Positions 1-20,785 of a stretch of 64,000 nt of DNA are shown here, in pieces. Where the stretch lies: contig NC_080558.1 of assembly GCF_030253575.1 (NCBI RefSeq), forward strand, positions 1,126,001 through 1,190,000, read 5' to 3'. Below the pieces are notes generated by a model, which had not been told where the DNA came from, made no database searches, and worked only from the letters and a program-made list of their open reading frames with translations. This DNA is from Rhododendron vialii. Taxonomy: Eukaryota; Streptophyta; Magnoliopsida; Ericales; Ericaceae. The position numbers and the translations under genes are program-made. Every line of letters begins with the position of its first letter. The first letter of the stretch is position 1.

Positions 1-179
1 CTCTAAGAGGAGGAGCCACCGCATTCCACTTACTCCTTTGGCGAGAAGTATCGTACAGAATATAGCTACTAGCAATTCTAAATGAAAAATAAAAGAATCT
101 ACAAAAAGCAAACCCGATTCTTTTAGAGTTCCCGCACCATTACTCTTGCATCTCCACACCACACATTCACGTGAGAAAC

Positions 180-845
180 AATAATTTTATGGTGGAGAAA
201 TGACTAAGATCAAAATTCTACGACCATTGAATAATTTTTCAGGTGTTTACGGTTAAATACTAAAACTAATGTTTGTTTGTTTTTTTTATCCGCACTAAAA
301 CTTATGTTTCCTCTCCTCAATTATGACACTTTTACCCAAGTATTTTAAGAAATAATCACTTTTTAGCGCAAAAATGACATATTTTTCTAACAAGTTTTAA
401 AAATATGTTCGAGCTTGATTTGTTTGTTAGACGAACCGATCTCAAACCCATGTCAAGCAACTTGAATATGTTAAACACCATAAGTCGAACGAGCCGAATA
501 GGAATTTGTTTGAGCTTGGTTCGAAAGCTTAACGCGCTTTAACCGAATTGATCACAAACCGATGCTGAGTAACTTGATTTTTGTAAATATCATAAGTCAA
601 ACGAGCCAATCAAGTAGCAACAGTTTAGTTCGAAAGCTTAACGAGCTTTGAAAAGATGTTCAACCTTGTTTTGTTTATGTAACAAATCTCTCGAATGAGT
701 TTTTAGCCAGCTAATACTAGCTCAAACTCGAGCAATTTAGTTCGTTTATCTGCACTAATTACAGTACATCAAATACATATTAATCTGAAAGAGTTTTGCA
801 TTTTCAGAAGACATGAAAATTGAAAGGAACACATACAACAATACC
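180..845 (+). repeat. Partial copy of the bHLH-locus repeat
   Basis: Two blocks here recur in the same order and orientation near the bHLH gene. 180-262 resembles 28603-28695, with the shared text ggtggagaaatg and ctacgaccatt. 380-845 closely matches 29830-30296 inside the bHLH intron, sharing ttcgagcttgatttgtttgtt and the tail catacaacaatacc. The bHLH exon 2 that separates the two blocks at the other locus is absent here. This is either a dispersed repeat or a segmental copy that lost the exon. Bases 1-179 show nothing recognisable. Confidence 0.75.
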
Positions 846-1863
846 AGAAGGGGCAAGCATCTTTGTGAAGGACTGCTTCAATGACAAACACAGCCTTATT
901 GCCGAAGGAAACAACCTAGGATATAACTATACAAGTGCTCCATGCAGAGTAAAGGATCCAAAACATTCACGAAGCTGTTTCTATTTGAGATATCAATCAT
1001 AGATAGTCGTGCTTATTTTTAAGGCAGTGTTTGGAATCTATGGAGATTAACCCAAAGGATATCAAAATTTTCCTTCCCTCTGATATCCTAATACATCCCC
1101 AAGTGGACTAAAAGATAACAGATCAAACAAGCAGCCACATCCAAACATGAACTCCACTACAACAAAGAATACCTCGTCTCAGCCAATTTCACTAGTTTCA
1201 ACAAGATTGCGATACGCCAAATTCCACACCCGACAAGAAATCTTACTAAAAGGATTGTTCATTTGTTCGAGCACTCTCCCAACCACATTGGTGTGAGGCC
1301 CACCACAAAGCACGACTAACAATTTTTTCAAAAGTGAGGAAGAACAATACCAAGAAGTCAGGCAAATTGCACTAGGAACAACTAGAAAGCAGCTACTGAT
1401 ACTCCTGGAAATTTCACTTGAGATGCATAACAAGATGAAAGCATGATCTGAACAATAAAAGAGATACAACACGGTAGACCACGGATCACAGTGTTTCATA
1501 TGGTCCAAATACCGATATCCATTCTCATGAATGAAGTAAAGTGGTTTCAATCCAGTACTCAGTTACATAACTTGTAAGCCTACGCTATGATCTAAATATA
1601 TAACTCCCTAGCCACGTCAGTGGCTTCCGCCAAGCCAGGGTTAAGATCCAAAAATATAGTCCTGCCACCGAATCTAGATGCAATAATACTAGATGCTTCG
1701 AGCAAAATACTAGAGGCTTCCGCAACAAATGATGATAGCTTTGTACTTCCACCTCATTTCCTCTTCTTCCCCTGCACAAAGGACCATATTCAGCTTTTTA
1801 CCTTGTAAAACATACCAAAGAACAGAGCGAAGAGAAGAAATGATAAACACAGCCTGTAGTTTC
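846..1863. other. 3' flank of the ISWI gene, no supported gene
   Basis: About 1 kb between the repeat and the stop codon of the ISWI gene. Short open frames exist on both strands, but none has recognisable domains or splice support. Part of it is probably the 3' UTR and terminator of the minus-strand ISWI gene. I could not place a poly(A) signal with confidence. Confidence 0.5.
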
Positions 1864-9761
<7,898 letters not shown>

Positions 9762-9852
9762 GGGTTTGGAAGGTCGCGAGGGTTTGGGCGAAGGGAGAGA
9801 GAGTTCAAAATGTTTGTGGAGAGAGGAGAGAGAGAAAGGAGGAGTTCGGAGG

Positions 9853-9860
9853 TATTTATA
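9853..9860 (-). promoter_or_regulatory. TATA box of the ISWI gene
   Basis: Reads TATAAATA on the minus strand, 92 bases upstream of the ATG at 9761. A transcription start about 30 bases downstream would leave a leader of roughly 60 bases. The upstream in-frame stretch at 9762-10046 is then promoter rather than coding. Confidence 0.6.
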
Positions 9861-10355
9861 TGACCTGATTTGTGGGAAAGTGTTGTACGGGTATTTTGGA
9901 CATTTTCTTATGAGAGATGGAAACGAAATGAGAATTTCCCGCCAATGGGTGAATGTCCCGCCAAGGAACGGCGGGTGACTGGTGACAGGAGAGGCGGAGC
10001 CGCCGCTGTGTTTGGACTTTGGACCTTCTATTGGAAATAGTGCCACTCCATAATCAAGAATAATTCAGGGAATTGTTATTTATATTCCCTTTTTTGTTAT
10101 CAGCACTTTTTTTTTTGTTTTTTTAGCAAAAATAATATATACACTTTCAATATTTATAAAAGCAAAAAAGGGAGTGTCGATAACCAAAAAAAAAAAGTAT
10201 TATCAATTCCCATAATTAAATGCAAACTAATGCAATTTCTTTACTCCTTCAATGATATCTGAATATTTTCATTTAGATTCTTTTCTTATTAAAAAATGCA
10301 TAGCTTTTCATCACAATTGACTTGAGTTTGAGCATCTTCAGCCCCTTACCCGAAT

Positions 10356-10599
10356 TAGGCTCCGTTCCAGAACACCTTCTTAAAAAATAAGTATTTATTT
10401 CACATTTTCAAACTTAAAAATAATGTAAATGAAAAATAATTTTTTAATTTTTTGTGCACCGTATTAAAGATCTCAATGAGATCTATCAAACAAGATCCAT
10501 ATTGATAGAAAAATAATTTGCGTAAGCACATGATTTTTGAGCTTGAAATTGCCTTCTTAAAAAATAAGTACTTATTTTCCTTTCCGGAACGGAGCCTTA
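10356..10599. mobile_element. MITE, family 1, copy A
   Basis: About 244 bp with terminal inverted repeats: left aggctccgttcc, right ggaacggagcct. Each end is followed inward by ttcttaaaaaataagtatt or its relative. There is no coding capacity. I could not identify the target duplication, so the superfamily is open. Confidence 0.7.
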
Positions 10600-10753
10600 T
10601 TACTCAATTTGAGTAAATTTTGGGTAAAAGCTTGATTTGGTATCAAGCCCTCTAGTCATAAATCCATCTTTTAACCACCGTCGCCTACCACCAAAATATA
10701 GCCGTTGAAATTTGGTGAAGAATTTGATTCTCAACTAATTTAATGAAATTCTT

Positions 10754-10984
10754 CGTTTCAGAATACATTCTTAAAAAATAAGTACTTATTTTATATTTTT
10801 AAACTCAAAAATAATGTAAATAAAAAATAATTTTTTGATTTTTTTTGCACAGTATAAAAGATCTCGATTAAATTTTTCAAACAAGATCCGTATCGCATTT
10901 TTTTAGATTTCAGTAAGCCCATTATTTTTTAGCTTGAAATTCCCTTCTTTAAAAATAAGGACTTATTTTCCGTTCTGGAACAGG
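10754..10984. mobile_element. MITE, family 1, copy B (diverged)
   Basis: About 230 bp, collinear with copy A: cattcttaaaaaataagtac, a shared ataatgtaaat core, gatctc, caaacaagatcc, then a right end at gttctggaac. The ends are decayed. Copy A is 150 bp upstream in the same orientation. A further fragment of the family lies near 31324-31470. Confidence 0.65.
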
Positions 10985-11470
10985 TCAATTATTTTGTAAT
11001 GAATTTACGTAAGGAGCTCAAAATTGGGTAAGGAGTGGAGCTTGAATTTGGGTGTTGTTGACTCATATTTTAATCTGAGTTTGATTATGAGTAAATAGTG
11101 GAAATGGTCTAACTAGTAAGTGCTCCTTCAGCACTATAACTATAACGTAGTCAATGTTCTAAAAGTCGCTATGCGCTAGTGGGATGATCGACCACTTTCG
11201 AATGATTAATCGGCTTAATCGGTCCATATTAGTTAGTTATCAGCGATTAATTGTTAGTTGGACCTAATCGGTAGACCCCGCCAATGGTTTTCTGATTAAT
11301 TTCTTATTTTAAAACACTTAACGCATGTAGTATTTTAGTTCTTTTTTCTCTTTAAATTAGTGTGAATTACAACACATAGTGGTCGACTCCTACTAGAATG
11401 TACAGCGGAGAAAAAGGCTTTCAAACATTATAAAAGTGGGTGAATCATAAGTGGTTAATTTGCAGTGCTA

Positions 11471-11733
11471 CAGTCCGGACCGGGAGATCCCGACCGAATT
11501 CCCGATGCCTCGCCGGGCTCACTCCGCCCACTGGACGGCTGATCGGAGCCGACCGTGTACACACAAAAATGGAGTGTTTGGATCGGCCACCTACACACAT
11601 CGGATGCTGTTGATTCTCGCGTAGACTCATTCGGTTTTTTTTTTTAGAATTTTTGGTTGGCTCCGATCAGCCGTCCGGTGGCCAAAGTGGGCCCAGCGAG
11701 GCGTCGGGAATTCGGTCGTCGGGATCCTTAGAC
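11471..11733. mobile_element. Palindromic (foldback) GC-rich MITE
   Basis: Left arm near 11481-11567 (cccgaccgaattcccga, then ggacggctgatcggagcc) is the reverse complement of the right arm near 11651-11727 (ggctccgatcagccgtcc, then tcgggaattcggtcg). The loop of about 80 bp holds no ORF. The arms are far more GC-rich than the surrounding DNA. It resembles a transposon remnant and has no recognisable transposase. Confidence 0.7.
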
Positions 11734-11957
11734 TTTCTGGTTTTGTATTGTCATCTATTCTCTCATTGTCTGTTCCTAAATGCCACAATCCGTTTAGGCT
11801 TCAAATTCCTTAACTGATCTCCTACATTGATTTGTAATTCCATCTCGTATTTACGTGTCGTTAACGATACCCAGAACTATAGTAGTAGTAGTCAAAATTG
11901 CAACCTCACAACTAGGCTCGTAATGGCTCAAGATTCTCATACAACGGTAACACTACA

Positions 11958-12290
11958 ATGGTAGAGATTGAAATGGATGCTTCAAATGTCATCCATTCTA
12001 TCAACAATGCTGCGAGCGCCCATCATATATACGATTTTATTGTTGACTACAAGTTCCTTTTGTACCAGCTGGGTGACCCACCATTGAGGCATGTCACGAG
12101 GGAAGGAAACAAGTGTGCGAACCTCCTAGCGCAAGATCACATCTTTTTCCTTATTTATCGTACCTTTCAATTCCGTTTTGTATTAAATCCCAATTTGTGA
12201 GGACATGAGGGGTGTTATTTATCCCTAGACCTTGTATTCGCTTTTGTAGTTTAATCTATTTCCATTTTATCCAAAAAAAATAAAAAAATT
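11958..12290 (+). mobile_element. 5'-truncated LINE: RNase H-like end plus A-rich tail
   Basis: The 80-residue frame at 11958-12200 contains MDASNVI, then LRHVTREGNKCANLLAQ, the hallmark of the RNase H-like domain at the C-terminus of plant LINE ORF2. A 3' UTR-like stretch and an A-rich tail follow near 12272-12290. It is a dead 3' fragment; the endonuclease and reverse transcriptase are missing. Confidence 0.7.
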
Positions 12291-12589
12291 TAAATTGAGT
12301 TAAAGAGATGATTATTAAGCTTTCTTGTTATTTTTTGGCTAGACTAAAGCTCAAGCTCAGTACATGGAAGAAAGAACGAGAAAGGAAGAAACTTTCAAAC
12401 ATAAACCAACAAAAAGCTACGACCAAAACTAGCCATGGTCCACAAGGTTATTTCCCCAGGCCACAAGACATGTGTGATGTGTAGTGGAGCTGCCAATTGC
12501 TCAACTTCCACCGTCAAACCATCCTCAAAAAACCCAAAATGTCGCGCGGTCCCTTTAGCCATCGTATTCGCTTGTCTATAGGGCTGCAA

Positions 12590-12820
12590 ACGAACCAAGT
12601 AGCTCGTGATTTGAATTGGCTCAGCTCGTTTAATAATGGAGCCGAGCTTGTGTTTTAGACTTGTTTAGTAAGCAAGCTGAGCTCAACACTCAAGAGATTG
12701 GCTCGACTCGCAAAAGCTCAACTCATTTGCGTAGACTCATCTTGTTTAAAGAGACTCGTTAAGTAAATTAATCGGGCTCGATTCATTTATAAAGCTCAAC
12801 TTGTTTGCACCTCTACTTGT
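12590..12820. repeat. Dispersed 'gctcg'-rich repeat
   Basis: Recurring gctcaactc, gctcgactcg and gagccgagcttg words, in both senses, over about 230 bp. Similar phrasing occurs at 380-740, 29830-30190 and 51296-51410. It carries no ORF and I cannot assign a family. Confidence 0.5.
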
Positions 12821-13679
12821 CGGGGCATGTAAGTTGTACTGCACGCATCCTACATTGTGGTTAAGAACTTGGACGGAAGAGGCAACGGACCAGCGTGGGG
12901 TTCGACCATCTGGTTAAAACTCTTGACTAACACTTGTGCAATTGTGCACCACCTTAAAATAAGCGAATTGATTTTGGTATTAGATAAATTTACTGAAACA
13001 CCCTTGCACTTTATTTGGAAAGTGAGAGAAAGCTGGCATCATAAAAGTGCAAGGGTATTTTAGTAAATTCATCTAATAAAAACAAAAAGGCGAGTAACGT
13101 TAACAAATAAGGGAGTGACAAAATTAGTTGCCTAAAATAAACAAACTGTATATCGCGGCGAACGCAAAAAATTCACAAAGAGGTGGCCAAAATGTAAAAG
13201 TGTTTCGAGTTTAAAGGGGTTGTGATAAAAAAATAGTTTGATTCTCAAGGAATTAAAAGTAAAATCATTGAGATTTTGAAAGGACTGGAATCTTAGTCAC
13301 ATAATGAGCATGAGCTAGGGAACGTAAAAATCATTTTTCAAGAACATTTCAAGCAGTGGCGGACTTATGTTGAAGCACATGGAGGCATGTGTCCTCACTC
13401 CAAAAAATAAAAATTCCACTAGTGCCTTAATATTTATCCTAATTGGTAGCATCCCCATGAGCTAAATTGAAATTTCTTTGTCCTATAATTTAAATGTGAA
13501 AATTAAAATTTTCTCACCATCAATATCGTATATATTGATTCAAGTCAAGAGGTCTTTTGGTCCAACGGCATCAGGGGATGCACTTGCTAAGAATAAAGAG
13601 GTCTGGAGTTCAACTCCTCGTCCAAAGTGCTAATCTAACATTTCTAACTTCCGATAACAAACAAGCCATCGTCGTATCA

Positions 13680-13960
13680 AAATTGATTCCCCCTTGAGAT
13701 GTAAGAGCAGACGTGTTGCACATTCTACAATTTGCAAAAGGAGGGAACTCTTTCTTCAAATGAGTTCAAAGATCAACAAACAAAGTAGCTCACGAAGTAG
13801 CCGCTCTAGCTTCAAGAAGGACTCTTCCGTGTAATTGGATTGTTTTAATCCACCTTTATCTCTTGTTTCCATTTTGAGTAAGGAAATATCTATGTAAGCC
13901 TTTAAAAGTGTTTTTGCGGATAAAAAAGTAAGAGCAAAAGAATGTGACCTATATAGAAGG
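13680..13960 (+). mobile_element. LINE 3' fragment
   Basis: One frame reads NKVAHEVAALASRRTLPCNW before a stop near 13870, again the terminal RNase H-like motif of LINE ORF2. A T-rich 3' UTR and 'gcggataaaaaagtaag' follow. The 5' part is absent. Confidence 0.55.
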
Positions 13961-15295
13961 GGGAGAGTTCTAGTTCATTTAGTTCGGACTAGTTTGGTCC
14001 ATTTGTTTGCATCCAAGCCGTCCAAAAGTGTTTTGGACGGCTTAGATTTGTTCGAATTTATTTTTATTATAAAATACCCAAAATACTCAGAACAAAAATG
14101 AGAATGCGAACAAATGAACCAAATTGGTTCGAACTAACTGGATCCGATCCCGTATAGAAGTCAAAATTTTCAGTAATTACAAAAAGATCAGGAATAAAAA
14201 TTGGGACCCATGGTTGTTTGGACATCAATAATCGATTAATCGTCTTCTTTCGAAAGTGTTTTTTTTATACATAAAAAAAATAACGGTCTTGCTATTGTCA
14301 GCCCACTGGGCTGACGATATACACATTAAAAAACAAGAAAAACACGTATTTCTGTGTACTTTTTATACTTTTTAATATATATTCACACACTCACTATCAA
14401 ATGGGCTGATTTTAGAATTTTTCAAAAAATTATATACATCTTGGAGAATTAGTAGGTTAACAATTAACAAGAATTTGACGTCTCTCTAGATTCGAACTCA
14501 GATCTCTCTCTTGGAAGCCAATCCAGACCTCTTTCTTGAAAGCCAATCTCGAACGAGCGTTAACAGCCAAAGACAAATCAAACTCAGATAATTCACTTCG
14601 CTAAACGAAAAAAAACTTCGTTCCTTTTTCGAACGAAGTTTCCTTTTGTTTTTTTCCTCGAAAAAGGAACAAGCCAAACGGCCCCTAGGTCCCGCGTTCA
14701 CCAACCACCAGCGTCAGCAGCAACCAGAATACGGTTCGCCTTCAACGGCAATTATCGGGGATAAATTACACAATCGGTCTCCACATTTTTGCAATACTTC
14801 ACTTTAGTCATCGCATTTAACTTTGTATATGATTTTATCACATTACTTGAACGTATGGTTTGGTATAACCGCGAGTCTTTCAACTCTGTACGGTCTTCCG
14901 GTCGTCGTCCCCATCACACTGCCAACAATCTCACCGAAGTTACCATAACACCCCTGAACAGAATAACTGAAACCGTATCAAGATCGAAGAAACCACGCGT
15001 AAATATGAACCACCCACAAGGGTAGATCTTGAAAAATCAGCAAAGAAACAAGACCCAGAATTTTTTTTGAACATAAAACAAGACCCAGATGAATTTACGA
15101 GAATTTGGAACTCTTTTCCCCTTTCCATCCCCATCTCTATTGCTGCATCCGCCGTCGTTTGCTTAGCACCGACGTCCGTCGAAGTTGAGCTACTATTGTA
15201 CGGTATTGCGAAATTAGCTTAATTTTGCTTAAAATCAATAAGATATGGTTTCTTATTGATTTATGTTTTCTGTTTTTTTTTTTCTTGGGCAGACT
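13961..15295. other. Intergenic, then lipase 5' UTR and its intron end
   Basis: No gene supported. A short palindrome with gccgtccaaaag and cttttggacggc-like halves lies near 14020-14045. The bases just before the lipase ATG read tttcttgggcag, a good 3' splice site ending at 15292. This suggests an intron in the lipase 5' UTR whose donor I could not fix. Confidence 0.45.
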
Positions 15296-18200
15296 ATGAA
15301 GCAGACAAGCTGGATAAAAGTTGCAATTTTGATAAGCTTGTTTGCTGCTTCTAGCTGTAGAGGTATTTTATAAAGTGTTTGGTTTTGGTATGGGGCGAGA
15401 CAGATTACTATGTCAGGATGTGCCCATTCCTTTGGGTTGCTATATTGAATTGAAGTTGATGAGTGGCGGTTTGCATTTTTTGATGTGAAGTCTGAGGCTT
15501 ACTAAATCCTTCAAAAAACCTAGTGGATTTTAGTAGTTTGAGCTGTGATTCAAAGACACTTTCATGCTTGCTCTCCCGCTTATGCACAGGCGTGGATTGT
15601 GTGACTTGGGTCTGAACTCCACTAATGGGATGTGGTATTAATAATGCCCTTACAATGAAATTACATACTTTTCTTCATTATTACTCCGGTCAATCAAACA
15701 TTTCCATAGGGTGATGCGAATGAACTTGTTCAGTTGTTATCTCTTTGGGTATGCAGACTGGATAGTTAACAATGTCTGCCTATGGTACTTGATTTTGTAT
15801 CTCAATTTATTCTGGCTGTGTTCTCTGTGTTATTTATTAATGGACAGCCCTTCAAGTACATCTTGTTTATGGAAAACTCCGGTTTTCACTTTGAACCAAG
15901 ACTCGTGACTCAAACATGCACCTAATTATCTGTCCCCCTTAACTCTGGTTGAGTGGTGGTATGGCTCTTATCGTCATCATCATTTTTTTGGGCATCCTAT
16001 CATCTGTTTGTTTAGTTGAATGATGAATGCAATGATTGTTTCTTTTGCTTTCGTAAATGAATTGAATTTCACGTGCTTCTCCCCATCCCTGCATAATTGG
16101 AAGGAATTCTGTTTTTGAATACACATGTACACTTCTCTTTTGGTATGCACACAAACGAGCATGTGTAGTGCACGAAATCCATTTCAAAATAGCATTCAAA
16201 GCTATATACGTATTACCTCCTGTCATTACTTTTTTTTTGGTTGGGCTCGAGGATATGCTGTATACTGGTTTTAGTTGGAGGAGTTCTATTGTTTCCGTCT
16301 CCCGGTTTTGAGTTAAAAATGTACTGTTTTATGTGTACCCAAATTTGTAAAGCTGCTCATACATTTGGGCTTATTTTGTTGTGTTTGTAATCATACATCT
16401 CTTTACTGCAGAAATCAAGGTCAAGCACAAAGATAATGTGGCTGTTTACAATCACACTCTTGCAACAATATTGGTGGAATATGCTTCTGCTGTAAGTTCT
16501 GTATTGAACTAAATTGAGACATAATGGGTGGGGAGGGGGGTTTTAAGGTTTCATAGCATGTGAATCTTTCATCCCCTCGCCCTCCAATTGAATCTACCTC
16601 GGTTACAACTTTGGGTTTTAGTTCTATGCGTTAACAAATCTTGATAGTGGTCAAGAAGCTAAAAATCATAGCAGCAAAGTCTAGTTGCACAAAACATTAC
16701 AAGTAAAAGAGTTTAGAATATTTGTTTCCCAATCTTACATCGTCTTTGTCTGATTGTTAACTGATCCATCTTAATCGATGAGGATTGCAATTCCATCTCT
16801 TTTCAAGTTTATTTGAAGCAAGCAATCCAATCAGCCATTACTAGAGCAGATATATGAAGAGGTCATGAGTGAACTTTTCTTGCAAGGTGTTGGGTATTTT
16901 CTTCGGGAAGGAAATATCTGGAGATGATTATTGCGAGTTGAATCTGAGCATAATGCTTCTTATTCTCTTCCTTGTCCTTCCGTCAAAATTTTTCCTTCTT
17001 TATGCAAGTACTGTTTTAAGATTTCCGAAAGAATGAAGAAGTACAGAAGGGAGCAAGAACTGAAAAAAACAACCCTTTGTTTCGACCACTTTACTGCTGT
17101 TAGTGTTCGCTCAGAGCTTCTAACTTTGAGTAGTGATCCATCAATTAGCCTGCGTAGCTTATGTGAAAACCATCCTGGACAATTCCTCTTACTTATTCCA
17201 CTTTTACAACCTCAACTTCCAATTGACAATTGTGATCATTCTCTGTTAATTTTCCCCCCTTTCATTGCCACTATCCATTGACATGTTGTCATTTCGGTTG
17301 AGGAGTAAATACTTAACAATGGTACCCTGGATAACAGTGACAATACAAGAAATATCAGTGCTTATATCCTAGAAACATGTAATCATACTATAATTTAAAA
17401 CTTTCGACTTTAGTTAACTTTCTAAAGTCGATTAACCTTAGTGTGCAAATCAGACATCTAGGGGCCTTGTCCTTGAGATAGGAGCTGATGACCAGTGTCT
17501 CATGTTTGTGGTTTTGAATGTTAGTAGCTGCTTCGTTAAGATTAATTGATGTTGCTATAGCTTCAAAACCATCCAACTAATACCAGTAGTAGGCAAGATA
17601 TCTCAAACTTTTAAAATTGCAGGTGTATTTGTCGGATTTGACGGATTTAGTTACTTGGACATGCTCAAGATGTGGTGATTTAACTGAGGTATTGTTATTA
17701 TTGGATGAAGAGCTCAAATGAAGGATAACAGGTTATGCTACTCAAAATTCTTGTTTATATACATTGATACTTGCTTTTTTTGGAAGCAGGGGTTTGAAAT
17801 GATAGAGCTGGTTGTAGATGTCCAGCGCTGCTTACAGGTTCATTTGTCATATCTTTTGCTGATCAAAAAAAAAAAAAACTAGCTATTAGCATACGGAAAA
17901 GAAGCATGGATCTTCTCTGATGATACATATATTTTTATATGCAATTTAGGGATTTGTTGGGGTGGCACCAAATCTTAATGCTATTGTGATTGCATTCCGA
18001 GGCACTCAGGGAAACAGGTTTGAAGACTCTAAGAGTTAATATTTCCTTTTGTTTTGGAGATCCAACCCTGGATATCATATCAGAATTATTTCCACTTTGT
18101 AATCTGGAGTTATTTTTTTTCCCCATGTGTCCATCTGTGTCTGCGAAATGAACTGCATGTGTCCAGCATACAGAACTGGATTGAAGACCTGTACTGGAAG

Positions 18201-20785
18201 CAGCTCGACTTAGATTACCCTGACATGCCTGACGCAATGGTGTGTTTGTATTAAGTTTTTATATGCGTTTGTGAGTAATAGTTTTTACTCATAGCTTTTA
18301 TTCTGTTGCTTTTGTGTTATTTCAGGTGCACCATGGATTTTATTCTGCTTACCATGACACAACCATACAACCTGGAATTTTAAAAGCTATTAAACGAGCA
18401 AAGGGTTTGTATGGCGACATTGATATTATGATCACAGGACACTCGATGGGAGGGGCTATGGCTGCCTTTTGTGCTCTGGATCTCGCAGTAAGCCTAAGGA
18501 AGACTTTCCTAATTAGTCTTTATTCATCTTCTGCTTATGTTGTTGCTTTGCATGATTTATCAAGTACTGGCTTCAGTTACCACCATTGTTATTTCTGCAT
18601 TTATAGTACTCGTGCTGCTCTCTATGTCTGAATGGAGAGACAATGGACAATGTGGTGCATCATTTAAGATAGCATAGGGCGGGTTTGAAACCAGCCATTT
18701 TGCTTTTACGCTGCTTTTTTCAGTTAAGTAATTGCTGTAGCTTTTCTATTAAAATGTAGCATGTAGTGTTTCCAACCGTATGAGCATGTTTCCTGTTTTC
18801 CTCACTTGGTAATATTAACATTAAGACACCAGATTTTTGCACTTTAAATTGTGTCTATGGTTTCAAAAGTTCCTGACTTAGCCATCTCAAATGATGTCCT
18901 GAGTTGATTTCTTGGTTCAGTGCTGCTGTATTTCATTCATGTGTTCACAGGCAATACTTTATCACTTGTATTTGACAATTTGGTCGTTAGACTGTGCCTG
19001 CTGTTTTTCAAGCACACCGTTGCGTATCTTGTATTGAATGATTATCTTCTTGTTCCCAGGTCAATTATAAAATCCACAATGTTCAGGTTGTGACATTTGG
19101 ACAACCTCGTATTGGCAATACTGCTTTCGCATCTCGCTATAGCAAACTTGTGCCAAATACAATTCGAGTCACAAATAAACATGATATTGTCCCTCACCTG
19201 CCGCCGTATTATCCTCGTTTGACACAGAAGACATACCATCACTTCCCAAGAGAGGTAATCTTCTCAGTTCGCATCCTAAATTGACTTTTACAGCCTTTTG
19301 CTAGATTCTTATCCAGTTATAAGTTCAATCATGTAAACATGATAGAAAACATATTGGAATTCATGAATGTTCCAGAACAGCTTATGCAAAAAAGAACAAG
19401 TATCAATCTCAAATGTTAGGGAGGTATTCCTTAAGCTTCTGCTGACTGTTTCTAATACAGAAATTCATTAATGATTGTGAAAAACACAATTAACTTAAAC
19501 AACAGGGAGAAGTTCTGCGAGTTCTTAATTCTGATAATCCTTGAGCGGCACTGTGGTTTCAAGAACAAGTTTTACAAACACCTTTCCAGAAAATTGATCT
19601 CTTATCGTATTCATTTTTAGGCGGAGTAGTTATTAAGAATATGAATTCACCAGTTTCAGTGTTCTCTTAAGAATGGGTTCGTTTCCTAAGATCCATTATA
19701 AACACGTTTGGAAATCCGTCAACCAAACGAGTTTTCGGACAAGCGTTCTTGATACTGTTGCGGCGAAAAAGCACCAAACAAGCTATCTTCTTTTGTCACT
19801 TTTTCGTTCTCCTCTATAGCATTGGTCTCCTCGAATCGCTCATCCAGTCATTCGAAACATATCTGCTTATGAGTGATTATAATATTCATTATGCCATATC
19901 AGTTGTAACTGAAGAAGGATGGCTATGAGTTGAAGCTCTTGTGAGCCGAACTCTTTGAAACCTAGAAGGTTTATAGCTGAAGATGAAACCATTTATATAC
20001 TCTAAAAGAACGATTGTGTCTGGCCAAAAATAATAGTGAAGAATAACAAAGTAATGTTTTAAAATTTTAATTCGCAGGCATGCACGTTCTTTATCAACAT
20101 GTGCAGCATTCTTCTCCACTAAACCGTATTAAGAGATTACACTCCTTTCTCTTACCTCTTACACTCCTTTTCTCTTACCTCAGGTGTGGCTTTATGAGGA
20201 AGGATTTGATACTTTAATTTATCCAGTAGAGAAGGTCTGCGATGATAGTGGCGAAGACCCGGATTGTAGCAGGTACGTGTTCCCTTCTATAGGCTTCGTA
20301 TTAACATTCACGAAACGGGAATAACCCATGTTATTAGTGGATCTATACAAAGGCGGAACTTTTTTAAAATCTTCAAGATTATATTGATGGATTGGTGCTG
20401 TGTGAGGTTAGAATAAAGAAACCTGATGTTCTTTAATCATTATGTCTTCTTGGTTGCATATGAATCATTTACATTGAGACGACGTTTCAATTTGTAGACA
20501 TTTGGAAATTTCGTAATGAGTTATCTAAATCTGCTGTACCTTTTGTTTTTCCGTAAATTATGCAGGTCAGTGATGGGAAATAGCATTTGGGATCATTTGG
20601 AGTACTACGGTGTTGTACTAGGAGACAGGACAGAAGAAGGCTCGTGCCGAATCGTGATGGATCCTCACGTTGCTACATATCAGGTGGAAGATGCTGAGGG
20701 GAATTTCATCTTGTCCAGAGATGATCCTTCTTCTTCTCTAGTAAAAATGAAAACAGAATCAAGAATTTCGAGCAACTTTATTTAG
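15296..20785 (+). CDS. Secreted class 3 lipase (alpha/beta hydrolase)
   Basis: Triacylglycerol lipase-like esterase. Ten exons: 15296-15362, 16412-16491, 17623-17688, 17790-17837, 17950-18017, 18167-18239, 18326-18487, 19060-19254, 20184-20272, 20566-20785. They sum to 1068 nt, or 355 residues, with all junctions GT-AG and in phase. Residues 1-21 form a signal peptide (KVAILISLFAASS), so the product probably enters the secretory pathway. The nucleophile elbow GHSMGG puts the catalytic Ser at about 174. Asp near 230 in NKHDIVPHLPP and His near 293 in WDHLEYYG complete the triad. IVIAFRGT at the end of exon 5 is the usual oxyanion-side strand motif. A Cys-rich segment (TCSRCGD-like, exon 3) is typical of the plant extracellular subgroup. 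The gene looks intact. Its natural substrate cannot be read from sequence. Confidence 0.95.
20137..20183 (+). repeat. Duplicated splice-acceptor tract in lipase intron 8
   Basis: The pyrimidine-rich run ttacactccttt-ctcttacctc occurs twice in direct tandem just before the acceptor of exon 9 at 20183. Only the second copy ends in AG. The duplication strengthens the polypyrimidine tract without creating a second site. Confidence 0.6.

Noticed and set aside
1179-1550. 123-codon minus-strand frame after the ISWI gene
   Set aside because: No domain. Most likely 3' UTR or flank.
9762-10046. In-frame open stretch upstream of the ISWI ATG
   Set aside because: It has no ATG at its far end and runs through the TATA box. 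The ATG at 9761 gives the usual family N-terminus.
13551-13627. tRNA-like sequence (ggagttcaactcc B-box-like)
   Set aside because: No complete cloverleaf: acceptor and anticodon stems do not pair. Perhaps a SINE head.
18314-18631. Longer single-exon reading through lipase exon 7
   Set aside because: Runs past a good donor at 18488. The spliced model keeps the conserved lipase sequence in exon 8.
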